From positions 13,871,001-13,935,000 of the forward strand of contig CM057235.1 in the NCBI GenBank assembly GCA_029891385.1: a DNA stretch of 64,000 bases, in the 5' to 3' direction. This DNA is from Erythroxylum novogranatense. Its lineage: Eukaryota; Streptophyta; Magnoliopsida; Malpighiales; Erythroxylaceae. This document shows, one piece after another, positions 48,200-61,829 of the stretch. Numbering within the stretch: position 1 is the first letter of the stretch; each line of letters starts with the position of its first letter. The notes under the pieces were generated by a model that was given only the letters and a program-made list of their open reading frames with translations, was not told the DNA's origin and made no database searches. The position numbers were made by a program, and so were the translations under genes.

Positions 48200-51150
48200 A
48201 AAAAATCTTGCCTTCCCTGTTAGGTCTCCATTTGTTCTTTTGCGATTTCTTGTCTTGAATGGACAGTGTGCATTTTCTCCTTGACGTCTTCTTCTTGTTG
48301 GGGGTATGGGATTTTTTTCCTTAGATCAGATTACCGAGGGTTTTTGCGACGTTGATTTCCAAAACATTTGTTACGATTTTTCATGTTGGTCTTTGATTTC
48401 TTGTCCAAAATATGTAACTTTTGTCTTCGTTTGTGTTTAGGAATCCCGGGTGATAGGTTGAATCAGGCATTTCATTAAATCCCAAAAGCATATTATATAT
48501 CTGCAAAGAATTTCTGCGGTTTCCTTTCACAGGTATTCCCTTTTGTTCTGAATTCTATCTACATTATACTATCATGAATCTATTGTTTTTGCCAACCACG
48601 GATTATGCCTTATATTGTTTAAAGTATATATTGTCATTGACTGTTTAAGTTGTCAAATGGAGTTGGACAACAACCATTAATATATATGACATAATGTTGA
48701 TATGTATAGTTTGTGTCATCTACTGCCACAAAACTTTGTTTTGAGAGTTATTGCTTTGCTTGAGTTACTTGTGGAGCAGATGCACTTGCTCCTACCTTTC
48801 CTCCATACAAGTGCAGTGCAATATATGATTGTTATGCAACTCTTTTAATAGCTTACTTTGAATTCAAATTTAGAGTGGAAATGAATAAGGGAATGTAGGT
48901 GTTTTTGTTAGATGCTATTGGGCATCCATTGAAGATGCTTTTGTTAGATTTTAGGTTTCTCATTTACAAATGGAAAATGTTGGTTTGTTATGTTTTGTTG
49001 CCTTGAGAATCTAGTTGGACTTGCTTCTTGAAATTGTGGGTATTGGCAAATTGAAGTTTCATTTGTAACTTAATGGATTTGAGATAAGTTTATAATCAAT
49101 AACCTAGAAGTTTCTGTCACTTTCTTAGGAAAGTGAAAAAAAGAAAGTCACAGAAACTGTAGGCTCGTTTCCTTTTTTGTTTTTTGTTTCCTTTTAAAGA
49201 ATGTTTGGTATAATAAGAATTTGGAATGTTGGGTTTTTGTGGGTCTTGATTGTCAATGGAAGAGAAATAATTAGGAGGAAGAAAGAATGTTAATAGGTTG
49301 AGAAGGAATTACAGAAATTTAGTAGGAAGAAAGAGAAGTGTGGTTTCACCTTTGATGTTATATCTGCAACTATTTCAACAAAACTTGCAGCATTCTTATA
49401 GGTCTGCCCAAATTAGTGATCTATGTTAAAAAACATAGTGATTTGACTTTGTTGCCATTAGTTGTCGGCCCAATTCTACTTAGTTTAATATTTAAACATT
49501 CAAACACTGAATGGGGTCAAAACTTTCTTCTTTTGAAGTGTGGATAGCCTACTGACCTGAATAGAATTGGCTGTTGATGAGGTCGAACTGATAACAATTA
49601 GGTGAACTTTCCCTTCCACACATTGTTTCATAGAACTTTCCTTCCAATATCTCTTTATATACGAGCAATAATGAACATGCACCTGTAAAGCCTACATGGA
49701 TTACGTTGATAGCTCATTAGGGAAATTATATCCATAACAACTAGTGGTACTTTTGTTTCCCGTCAAATAAAGACATATTCACTTGTTTATTTATTTGAAC
49801 CTTGTCATTTGCCTTATCCTCATATTCGATATTATCTCCTCTTCTAGTTTTGAATCGCTTTAAATTGCTCTGATGTCCAAGGAAAGGAACAGCTTTTATA
49901 AATTTTGAACCTACCCTTGTTGATTCCTTATCAAAATGAAAAGATATGGCAGAGTACAAATTCTTTGTTTTATTTTGTTTTTGTTGCCAATTTTGGGTCA
50001 ACATGTTCTTCCATATGTAGAAAATTGACAAAAAATAAAAAATTTAAGTGGGTTCATGAGTCTTAATTCTATATATAACAAATATATATAGTGTCGTTCA
50101 AACTTTACCAACTACTCCTTTGATAATCATCAAATATAATCTGTGTGTAGAAAAAAATGAATGCAAATTTTAAGCATGGGCAGACATTTCTCTATAAAAA
50201 CCCTGCTAATTTAAATCATGCACTAGTGAAGATACATGCCTAACTTAAACACCAATTTGTAACAAGCCTTAGTAAAATCTCAAACTCAACATTTGAAAAC
50301 CGTTCATCAACTATAATACACCATTTTGTATGTGCGTGCCCACTATTGTAAACAAAGTGTTCAATTAAGCAAAGTTTTTAGATCTTCCTATTCTATGAAA
50401 AATTAACACCGTAGGATTTGGAGCCACATTGGTGAATATCATTATAGCAAACCCAAAAGTTCCAAAACAATATCAGTTGCTGATCAACTTAAACAGCACA
50501 ATCTACGAAATAAAGTAAGCATGTTTGAAGCCGCATACGAGATCATTATATCAAACACAAAAGTTTCAAAAGTTACTTGACTCACCAATCAACTTAAACA
50601 ATAGAATCTGTAACCGTATGAAGTATTTAGCATATTTTACTAGTTACACAAACATATTGCACAATTTACAAGGCATTATGTTTTACTACAAGTATTTTTA
50701 AGGTAGACACACACATTCGTCCTCTTTTGCTTAATGACTTGCCATGACCTGCATAGAAGAAGAAAGGTCAGAATATAAATGCCTTTTAGTTGGTCTATGA
50801 TAATTAAGAAATTAGCCAAAAGTATTAACTATGGTTCACAATTTTTTAGCAGCATAAGGTATTACCATATCCAGTCATCACGAATTGGAATAGTTCCATT
50901 TTTTAAATTCTCTTTCTTTGAAAATAGGTTTGCTTTGTTTCACATTTGTGAAGTTCAACCAATGCTTCTTTTGCTCATCAAGGCTTACCCTAATTCAATA
51001 AGACAAGAATTAGTTGTACTCACGGGTAATGTCTTCAATTTGGTTTCCTTCATCTGTTGTGCTTCGAATATATTTGGAATTAAGCAAATATTTAGTTGTT
51101 GTATTTTCTTGTATTGTTGGTAGTTGCTTGTTTGTGATCAATATGTGGCT
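48200..51150. other. Noncoding stretch inside the Harbinger element
   Basis: No convincing exon. A CAAG/GTAAGT-like donor near 48175 and an acceptor-like TTTCACAG at about 48527-48534 could belong to a spliced leader. A plus-strand open frame at 50779-51123 has no recognisable family. Confidence 0.4.
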
Positions 51151-51183
51151 TTGAATGTTTGCAGACAATATTTATTTACAAAA

Positions 51184-52573
51184 TGGATAATAGGAAACGT
51201 GATGCTATCTTTAAGGCTCTGGCATTTTTTGAGTTTTGGAATGGGCAATTGAACTTAATGAGAATGGTGATGTTGCTATGCTTGTATGTATACACACAAA
51301 AAAAAGCAGGAAGAGTGAAAATGCGAGAGGTAGTAGGGCGTTGACAGTACCAAGTAGGCAAGCTAATATAAATAGGATTTTGAATGAGGGTGATCAGAAT
51401 AGCCAATGAGATTTAAGGATGGACTTAAATGCATTTAACATATTATGTGAAATGCTTCAAGTCCACGGTGGCTTGACAAATACTAGTCATCTGCCAATTG
51501 AAGAAAAAGTGTTAATCTTCCTAAGAATATTAGCACAAAATGAATCTAATAAAGTATTACAAGTTAGGTTTATGAGGTCTGGAGAAACCATTAGTAGGGT
51601 CTTCCATAGTGTGCTGAAGGCTGTACTAAATCTCCAACATCTGTTGTATGTGAAGCCCATACCAATTCTAGAGGATTGCACAGACAGTCAATGGAAATGG
51701 TTTAAGGTTAGTCTATGTTATTAGTTACAATGAATTGCAATATTGACTTAATTACATTACTAAACTATAACTGTTTATGATGGAAATTTTTTTCATAGGG
51801 TTGCCTTGGTGCGCTAGATGGAACCTATATCGATATAACAGTTCCCCATTCAGACAAACCCAGATACAGAGGTAGGAAAGGGCAAATTTGCACTAATGTG
51901 TCAGGGGTGTGTGATAAGAACTTAAACTTTGTTTATGTTCTTGCTGGATGGGAGGGTTCAACATCTGATTCTAGGTTTTTACATGATGATGTAACTAGGC
52001 GTAATGGACTTCAAGTTCCAATGGGTATGTAAGATAAGAACTATTAGAAATTTTCTATTTTTTGGAAATGTGTGATTACAAATACAATAGTAATAGTGTC
52101 ATTTATTTATAGGGAATTACTACTTAGTAGATGTTGGCTATACCAATGGTCCTGGCTTTCTTGCACCTTATAGAGGCACAAGATATCATATTCAAGAGTG
52201 GGCAAAAGATGAAAGGGCACCTAGGAACCCAAAAGAACTTTTTAATAAGAGACATTCATCTGTAAGAAATGTCATTGAACGTGCATTTGGTTTGTTGAAA
52301 AAAAGATGGAAAATCCTCATAAATCCATCATTTTATGCAGCAGCCACACATGTTCACATAATTCTTGCATGTTGCCTGTTGCACAACTTTATTAGGTTGC
52401 ATATGACTTCTGATCCTGCAGAGCAAATTCCTCTTCAAGATGAGGATCTACCAATTGGGGAAGATGCATCCTTGCCCCAAATGGTTGATCGTGTTGTCAC
52501 AACTAATGAATGGAGTCAATGGAGAGACGATTTAGCTCAAAACATGTTTGAGGAATGGAGAAGGAACCATTAA
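51184..52573 (+). pseudogene. HARBI1-like DDE transposase (decayed N-terminus)
   Basis: Exons by GT...AG: about 51184-51706, 51799-52024 and 52113-52573. The N-terminus starts MDNRKRDAIF but has a frame break near 51240 and a TGA at 51407-51409. From MDLNAFNILCEML (51419) the frame is open. The first catalytic Asp is in GALDGTYI (51820s), the second in YYLVDVGYTNGPG (about 52130-52150) and the Glu region in RNVIERAFGLLKKRW (about 52265-52310), so the DDE core of DDE_Tnp_4 is intact. It cuts and pastes the element in the nucleus together with the Myb-like partner. A shorter product from 51419 would lack the N-terminal part, so I call it a recent pseudogene. Confidence 0.8.
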
Positions 52574-53390
52574 TTGTGTACTTTCATTTAGTTCATGTTA
52601 TGTTTATTGAATTGAGGGCTTGTAATGAGATGGGTCCTAAACTGTTTACTTTTTTTGTTTAATTGAGTCAATTAACTGTTGTGCTTACTTCCTCTTCTAT
52701 CCAACTTGATCATTAACATTTTAACTTCATTACATGTTTCCTTTAATTCAATATTATATTTGTTACAACCATAAATGTTTCAATGTATGTTGTTTAATCA
52801 TTTATGGAAATGGAATGTTTTGGGAATGGCATTGCATGGTTTAGGTGCAATGTCAAGGATTTGGAGTGAGGCTAAAACAGAGGCATTTGTCACCTTCATA
52901 GAGGAGGTAGTTATTGATGGCCACAGAGCTGATAATGGCCAGTTTAAGCCTGGTACATTCCAACTGCTTGCTAGAATGATGGTTGAGAAGTTTCCTGATT
53001 GTGGCATTGACAAGAGGCATGTGAAAAATAAACACAAAAGGTTGAAGGATAAACATCAGACAGCCTTTGACATGTTAAATTGCAGTGGGTTCGGTTGGAA
53101 TGAAAGCAAGCAATGTGTTGAGGTTGACAGCAAGCAAGTGCTGGACGAATGGATGAGGATAATTTTTTTAATTGTTGTTTGTTTATTTAATTATCGTAAT
53201 AATGAGAAGTTTGTAATGCTGACATTTTCTGATGTTTTTGTCAGGGACACCCCAACAAGTATTATACTCCTGACAAGCCTTTCCCACTTTACCCAAGACT
53301 TGAGTTTGTGTTTGGTAAAGACAGAGTAACGAAGGCAGGTGCTCAGGATGTTGCAGATGCTGTTGCTCATCTTGACACTGATGACACTGA

Positions 53391-54559
<1,169 letters not shown>

Positions 54560-55078
54560 TGAATGTGAAGGACCTGCTGATCCAATAGCGTCTGCTGCCC
54601 AATTTGATCCCACTCCCCCATCGGTCACTCCTTCCCCAACTACTTCAGCCCATGTCTTTGGTTCTGTCGCCTCTTCGAGCAACACTGACGAAATTCGAAA
54701 AAACAAAGGGAAAAGGAAGATAAGGGATATCGAAGTATTAGAAAACATTGCTGCCTCTTTTCTTCTTACGATTGACAGTGGGAAAGAAAATGCTAGGATC
54801 ATTGCTGATGCTATTGTAGGATTGCATGGGTCGAGGCTAGGTGATGAGCTGGGAAAGTTGGGTTTCTCCACTGAAGAAGTTATCCAGACCGCAAGGATAT
54901 TCTAAAAAGATGTTCCTGCTGCCAATTTTTTTGGGGATCTAAATGAAGAGCAGAGACCGGGTTATGTCAGGAGCCTACTAGATGAAGATGTTTGACTTCA
55001 TCAAGATGTTTGACTTGATAGTTTTTGTGGAGCTACTACCTTTATAGTAGCTTAATATGAGAGGATGGATTTGTACTG

Positions 55079-55140
55079 TTGACTTTGTTTTGCTGATGTG
55101 TTGACTTTGTGTTGATGATGTGTTGACTTTGTGTTTTCAG
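55079..55140. repeat. Three about 21-bp tandem repeats
   Basis: GTTGACTTTGTKTTG and GATGT units repeat in the 3' flank of the Myb-like gene. Confidence 0.6.
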
Positions 55141-55240
55141 TTGACTATTTATGATCAATGCTTTGTTAACTAACTTCTTAATGTTGTCATTTTTCTGCAT
55201 GTTTGAATGATGATAATATAATTCATTTTCAGGTACCTAA

Positions 55241-56386
55241 TGTTGGACCAATGGTGGTTGGCAAATTAAATTCCTTTGTGTTTTGATAATAATAAAATGT
55301 ATAGAATTGGTTAAGAAATTATTTCAGGTGATTTGGATTACAATCAAAGGATTAATACAATTTAAGATTGACATATCTACAAATCAAAAGATAGACAACT
55401 CATCACCAACGTTCAAGGGATAAACAATGTGCAGAAGATGATTGTCGTGAAGATTATAATCAAAGATATGAATCCCAACAAACAAAGATTGAAGCTTATC
55501 TACAATATGTCCGTTGGAGCAAGCACCAGTCGACCAGAACATTATAAGTCGACTGATAATTATCATTTCTATAAAGTGGGGTTTAAACCAGTCAATCGAA
55601 ATCTATTAAGTCGACTAAAAACAAAGGATCAGTAAGTTGGATAATCATTCCAGTCGACTAACATCACACCAGTGGACTGATCGAAAAGCGAAGATGAGTG
55701 TTTCAGCAAAAACGTTTGTTCCAGTCGACTATCATCCCTTGACCAGTCGACTAGCATTACATATGATCTGATTATGATGAAGTCAATTGATATCAAACGG
55801 GAAGAAAATCTTTCACAAAGTCTATGAAGCAATCTTCAACGGCTAATAGATGATCTACAACGTCTATATTGATCCATAAGTCTGTAAATAAATAGAAGAA
55901 CATCAAAAGATCAATGATGGTAGTCATAGCAGAGACACTGATTTTTTTATCATCATTTTGTAGCTCTCAAATTGCTTTTAGCTCATTCAATTCTGTCTAG
56001 CTGTGCTGAGCTTTATCAATTTTCAATTTCAATCATTGTTATTGTGGGTTGAGTGATTAGAGGAAAATCACTGGTGTGATTGGATTTGTGCTGGAAATCA
56101 AATCAGATTGTGAGGTGTTGCTTGAGCCGGAATTCAAGTGGTTGTAAAAGTTCGCACTGAACTAAAAAGTGTACAATATAGTGGTTTGGCAAATCCTAAG
56201 TGGGAGCTTAGGTAGAGGACGTAGGTCTTAGCACCGAACCTCTATAAAAATAGTGTTTGCTTTTCTTCACTACTCTTTTCATTTGATTAAGTTGATTGTT
56301 TCGTGTGTATTAACTTATTGTTTTTGTGTAGAATTTTGCAAAAAATTATCATCAATTTATTTAACCCCCCTTCTAGATCGCTTTCA
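55241..56386 (+). repeat. 5' LTR of the SIRE-type element, 1,146 bp
   Basis: TGTTGGACCAATGG ... GATCGCTTTCA, followed by the primer site. Repeated CCAGTCGACTA-like palindromes cluster at 55525-55755. The 3' copy starts at 63634. Confidence 0.9.
55525..55755. repeat. Cluster of GTCGAC palindromes in the SIRE LTR
   Basis: At least seven CAGTCGACY / AAGTCGACT sites, some with one base changed (GTGGAC, GTCAAT). Sirevirus LTRs are known for conserved CpG-rich palindromic motifs in the regulatory part. Related strings recur at about 61380-61410. Confidence 0.75.
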
Positions 56387-56388
56387 AT

Positions 56389-56400
56389 TGGTATCAGAGC
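56389..56400 (+). other. Primer binding site, tRNA-Met
   Basis: TGGTATCAGAGC, the exact complement of the initiator tRNA-Met 3' end, two bases after the LTR. Confidence 0.9.
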
Positions 56401-56414
56401 AGATTAATCCAGGG

Positions 56415-58113
56415 ATGGCGTTTAGTTTGGCTCACAACAATCTGGCGGAAAAAGGTAACACTAATAATCGTCCTCCTTTGTTTAATGGTTCTAACTATTC
56501 TTTTTGGAAAAATCCTATGAAGTACCATATCATAAACGAGGGAGTAGAGTACTGAAAAATCATCATCTTCGGTCCACATGTACCATTGAATGAAAATGGT
56601 GAGAAAAAGACAGAGCTGGAGTATGACGACAACGATTGGAAGTAAGCTTATATTAACTCAAAATCCATGAAGTTGATCTATTGCGCTCTCACTGTTGTGG
56701 AAAGAAATTGAGTGAACTCATGCACAAGTGCTCAAGAGATGTGGGAGAGACTCCGCATCACTCACGAAGGAACTAATCAAGTTCGAGAAACCAAGATCAA
56801 CATGTTACTCCATGATTACGAAATGTTTGTCATGAAGGAAGGTGAGTCTATTTCCACTATGCTTGATCAGTTTGCAGAAATTATCAATGGCTTAGGCAAT
56901 CTTGAAAAGCACATGACGGATAGCGAGAAGGTGAAAAAGATTCTATGTTTATGCCGAAAGAATGGGATTCAGAAGTCACAGCTATTATGGAGTCTAAAGA
57001 TTGGAATTCAATGCATTGGTGGGATTACTCATAAACTATGAGATTATCCTCAAATCAAGAGACGGAAGAGGTAAGTCACAAAAGTCAATTGCTTTAAAAG
57101 CTAATGTTTCTTCTGTTGATGAACGTGATGAAGAGTTAGATGAGGAGGAAGAAGATGAAGAGCTAACAATGTATGCTAGAAACTTGAGAAAATTCAAGGG
57201 GTTATTCAAAAATAGGAAGAGAGAATTGTGTGGTGGAAGAAATGAAGAAAGAAAGAAGTACACCATGGAAAGAAGGACCAAAAGTTATGAGGAAAAAAAA
57301 AGCAATGAAGAATGTTGAAAATGTGGAAAAAGAGGACATTATGCTAGAGAATGCAAAAGTTCTTCCGTTTTCCAGAAAAATGATAAGTATGAAAAAGGGA
57401 AAAAGAAAGCTAGTCTTGTAGCCACTTGGAGCGATGATGAGGAAGCTTATCAAAGCAATGATGAAAACAACGTAGCTCTTATAGCAAATAGCTTCTTGAC
57501 AAGTGATGATGAGGATGAGGTAATGATTATTGATCAAGATCTTAGAGATTCTTTTACTGCTTTGCAAATTGATTTTGAAGAAGCTATTGATATTAACAAG
57601 AAATTTAGAAAAAGAATAAGAGAACTTGTTGCTGAAAATAGTGATTTGCATGAAACAATTGATGATTTAGAATGCATTAAAGAAGAACATTCTGCTTGCT
57701 TTGCTGAAAAAGAAAATTTATCTTGTGAACTTGATAGACTTAAAAAGGAGTTTTCTTATGTTGTTGGAAAGTTTACTGATGGAAATGAGATGTTTGAAAA
57801 GATGTTGTCTTTACAAAGATATTTAATTTCTAAACATGGTTTAGGATATGATCCTTTTGATAGAGATTGCTCACTGATTTCAAAATTCACTAAAGATGGG
57901 AAAGTTGCTAAATGTGCTAGATGTTTGAATGATGGTCATAATGAAATTGCTTGTAAAAGTATTAGGAGATGTATTAATGTGAAGAAAATCTGGGTGGTAA
58001 AAGGTACAAAGCCTTCAAATATAGTTTATTTGACTAACCAAAATGGACCCAAAATGACTTGGGTACCAATGAGAAGAAAGAATGCTTCTGTTGTAGGTAT
58101 AAGCAAGGAATGA
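56415..58113 (+). pseudogene. SIRE gag with zinc knuckle and coiled-coil extension (decayed)
   Basis: The ATG at 56415 is in MAFSLAHNN. Capsid wording follows: PLFNGSNYSFWK, SAQEMWERLRITHEGT and VKKIL. Stops at 56553-56555 (TGA, Trp in relatives) and 56709-56711 (TGA, probably Arg) and frame breaks near 56960 and 57050 spoil it. The zinc knuckle at about 57314-57357 keeps its C-C-H-C residues but has TGA between the first two Cys. The open region 57496-58113 is an acidic coiled coil (Glu/Lys/Leu heptads) with a Cys/His-bearing segment near its end, the long gag tail seen in SIRE elements. Confidence 0.8.
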
Positions 58114-59170
58114 AAATCCACCAAGTACTTGGTACATTGATAGTGGATGCTCAAGGCATATGAGTGGAGATAAGAATCTATTTGCAGAAATCAGACCAAA
58201 GAACCAAGGATATGTCACATTTGGAGATAACAACAAAGGTAAAGTCATTGGTGTTGGTAAAGTGGGTAAGGAACCTTTGCCTACCATTGACAATGTGTTA
58301 CTTGTTGATGGATTGAAACATAATCTGTTGAGTGTTTCTCAATTATGTGATATGAATTTAAATGTGACATTTGAATCATCTCATTGTATGGTTAAGAAAA
58401 ATAAAAATGTTGCATTCATTGGTTTGAGGCATGGAAATACTTATGTTGTTGATTTACATGATGATAGTTCTTTTAATGAAAAGTGTTTAGTAACATTAGA
58501 AGAAAATGCATTTTTATAGCATAGAAAATTAGGACATGCTCCATTGCCTTTGATTTCTAAAGTTTCTAAAAATGATATAGTGAGAGGCTTGCCTAAGATA
58601 AAATTTGTTAAGGATCATTTGTGTGAATCATGTTTGAAAGGTAAACATGTTAGAGAATCATTCAAACCAAAGAAAAAAATTTGTACATCGAGAATTTTAG
58701 AACTTGTTCATATGGATTTAATTGGACCATCTAGGCATGCTAGTTAAGTGGCAAATTGTATGTACTTGTAATTATGGATGATTTTTCAAGATTTACTTGG
58801 GTGAGATTTCTTGCTAATAAAAGTGATGCTTTTAACGAGTTTACTAAGTGGTGTAGGTTGGTACAAAATGAAAAGAATTTGACTATTGTGGCAATAAAAA
58901 CCGAACACGGAGGAGAGTTTGATTGTGAACCGTTCGAAAAGCTATGTGACAAATATGGAATGGAGCACAATTTCTTGACATCAAGAACACCACAACAAAA
59001 CAGTGTAGTAGAAAAGAAGAATCGCTCTCTTGAAGAAATAAGTAGAACAATGCTAAATGAATACAATCTTCCCAAAGCTTTTTGGGCAGAAGTAATCAAT
59101 ACCGCGTGCTATGTGATAAATAGAGTACATTTGAGAAGAGACAAAAACAAGACACCATATGAGCTATAGA
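58114..59170 (+). pseudogene. SIRE protease and integrase (decayed)
   Basis: The protease active site WYIDSGCSRHMSG lies near 58130-58165 with a normal D-S-G. The integrase zinc domain reads H-x4-H (HRKLGH) then CESCLKGK, just after a TAG at 58517-58519. In the core the first Asp is in HMDLIGP. The second position is Glu (KTEHGGEF) where copia integrases have Asp. The third is the Glu in VVEKKNRSL. The D-to-E swap probably lowers or kills activity. There is a frame break near 58745 and a TAG at 59167-59169. Confidence 0.8.
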
Positions 59171-60336
59171 AAGGTAAGAAACCGAATATTTCTTTTTTTC
59201 ATCCTTTTGGTTGTAAAGTTTTTATTCATAATAATGGAAAGAACAATTTAGGAAAATTTGATTAGAAATCTGATGTTGGAATATTTCTTGGTTATTCACT
59301 AACTAGTAAAGCATTTAGAGTATATAATAATAGGACTAAGTGTGTTGAAGAAAGTATTCATGTTAAATTCGATGATATGATTTCACCCCCGAGGAAGGTT
59401 TGTTTTGATGATGATGCAAGAATTATAAGAAATCAAGTTGAAGAAAAAGAATCAAATGAAGAAGAAAAATTAGATGAAGAAGATCATGTCCCAAGTATGA
59501 AAACATGGGCAAAGGCAAAGAATCATCCAATGGAGCAAATAATTGGCAGCTTAAATGTTGGTTTAAGAACTAGGAGGAATACATACGAATATATGAGCAA
59601 CTCAGCTTTTATTTCACTAGTGGAACCCAAGAACATTAAAGAGGCTCTTGAAGATAAAAATTTGTTGCTGGCTATGCAAGAAGAACTAAATCAATTCAAG
59701 AGGAATAATGTATGGGATTTGGTATCACCACCAAAGGATAAAACCATCATTGGAGTCAAGTGAGTAAATAGGATAAAGTATGATGAGAATGGTGAAGCAG
59801 TAAAAAATAAGTCAAGGTTAGTAGCTCAGGGATTTTATCAAGAAGAGGGACTTGACTATAATGAGACATTTGCATCAGTAGCTCGATTGGAGGCAATCAG
59901 ATTATTATGTGCATTTGATTCGCATAAGAGGATAAAATTAAATCAAATGGACGTCAAGAATGCGTTTCTAAATGGTTACATTCAAGAGGAAGTGTATGTC
60001 AAACAACCACTGGGCTTTAAAGACCATGAACATCCGGATTATGTCTACAAGCTCAAGAAGGCACTTTATGGATTAAAGCAAGCACCAAGGGCATGGTATG
60101 AAAGGTTAAGTACATTTCTAACTCAAAATGGTTATAGTAGAGGCAAAGTTGATAATACTTTGTTTATAAAACATGTTAATAAGGATATGTTAGTTTGCCA
60201 AATATATGTTGATGATATTGTTTTTGGTGCTACTAATGAATCTTTGTGTAAAGAATTTAGTGATTTAATACAAAGTGAGTTCGAAATGAGCATGATGGGA
60301 GAACTTAATTTCTTTCTTGGACTGCAAATCAAGTAA
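59170..60336 (+). pseudogene. SIRE reverse transcriptase (decayed)
   Basis: After the integrase tail comes the acidic linker (59377-59700), then RT. MDVKNAFLNG holds the first Asp and IYVDDIVFG the YVDD box, so the active site is intact. ALYGLKQAPRAWY is the usual copia motif. Stops at 59761-59763 (TGA, Trp expected) and 60334-60336 (TAA) are single-base changes. Confidence 0.85.
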
Positions 60337-61158
60337 TACAAAGAAGGCATCTTCATTCATCAATCCAAATACACCAAAGATCTTCTAAAGAAGTTTAACA
60401 TGGAAGGATGCAAAGTAGCTGCTACTCCAATGGCATCAAATCTAGTCTTGAAAAAATCTGAACATAAAGAGGATGTTGATCAAAAACTTTATAGAGGTAT
60501 GATCGACTCTCTTTTATATTTAACTGCTTCAAGACCAGATATAATGTTTGCTACATGTCTTTGTGCTAGATTTCAAGCTTGTCCCAAAATTTCTCATTTG
60601 ACTGCATGTAAAAGAATTTTCAGATATTTGAACAAAACTGTTAATCATGGTTTATGGTATCCAAGTTGTGATTCTTTTGACTTGTATGCTAATAGTGATG
60701 CTGACTATAGTGGTTGTAGGATTGATAGAAAAAATACTAGTGGTATATGTCATTTCTTAGGATCATCATTGATTTTTTAGGCTAGTAAGAAACAAGTAAG
60801 TGTAGCTATTTCCACTGCTGAATCTGAATATGTAGCAGCTGGAAGTGCTTGTGCCCAAGTTCTTTGGCTTAAATATCAATTGCTTGATTATGGTATTGTG
60901 GCTAAAAATATTCCCATTTATTGTGATAATACCAGTGCAATATGTTTGAGTAAAAATCCAATACTGCATAGTAGGACAAAGCATATTGAAATCAGACATC
61001 ATTTTATTCGTGATCATTGTTTGAAAGGTGACATTTATTTGAAGCATGTTTCTTCTAGTGATCAATTGGCTGATATTTTTACAAAACCACTTAAAGAAGA
61101 TGTGTTTGTAAATATTAAATTGAAACTGGGTATGTGTGATTTGAATTCTATAGGTTGA
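60337..61158 (+). pseudogene. SIRE RNase H (decayed)
   Basis: The connection domain reads PMASNLVLKKSE and SLLYLTASRPDIMF. RNase H follows with NSDADYSG, STAESEYVA, CDNTSAI and LADIFTKPL, all acidic residues present. One TAG at 60778-60780 replaces an expected Trp. The open frame ends with TGA at 61156-61158. Confidence 0.85.
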
Positions 61159-61829
61159 ATTTATTTTTCTGCATACATTGTCATATCAAAATGGTCTGGC
61201 AAAATAAGCAATTACATCGGAGATACATCGTCATAATTTACATTTAGTGACTCTATTAAGGTTTAGAAATTTTCCAGTCAACTAATTGAAGTTTAAGACG
61301 ATTGATGTTGAGGAAGGGGACAAGTAATTTTTGATTTACTAGATGATTAGAGCAACAGGGGATGTACAGAATGACATGTCAGTCGACTATTGGTCCACGA
61401 CCAGTCGAATGGAAATGCACACGAGTTTTTGTTTTAAAACCAAACTCTTTCTTCTTTCAAACAGCTATTGTTTTCTACTTGAAATAAACCTCTCAATCTC
61501 TGAAGAATCAACACTTTCATCGTCAATCAACTTCAAAAACCTCATAACATCTTCTCCTTTAAACTTCTTATATATTTCTTCCTTTAAAAACTCATTCTTT
61601 CATGTTTTTCTGAAAACCAATCTCTTCATCTTTGCGATTTTCATTCTCCAAGTTGACTAAACCTCCAAAATTTTTTCAAATCCGACTCTTCAATCAGCAA
61701 CCCATATCTAAAAAGTCAAAACCCCTTTACTATTTCATAAAATCGTCTTCATCTCACATTTTTCGTTCCTTAAAACCCTAACTTCGTCGATCTGCAATTT
61801 TTGCTCAAATCTCTTCAAGATCTTTACAA
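61159..61829. other. Spacer between SIRE pol and the extra region
   Basis: It includes GTCGACTATTGGTCC near 61380 and a CT-rich stretch (61500-61800) that looks like a leader or a splice-acceptor region for the downstream frame. No gene seen. Confidence 0.45.
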
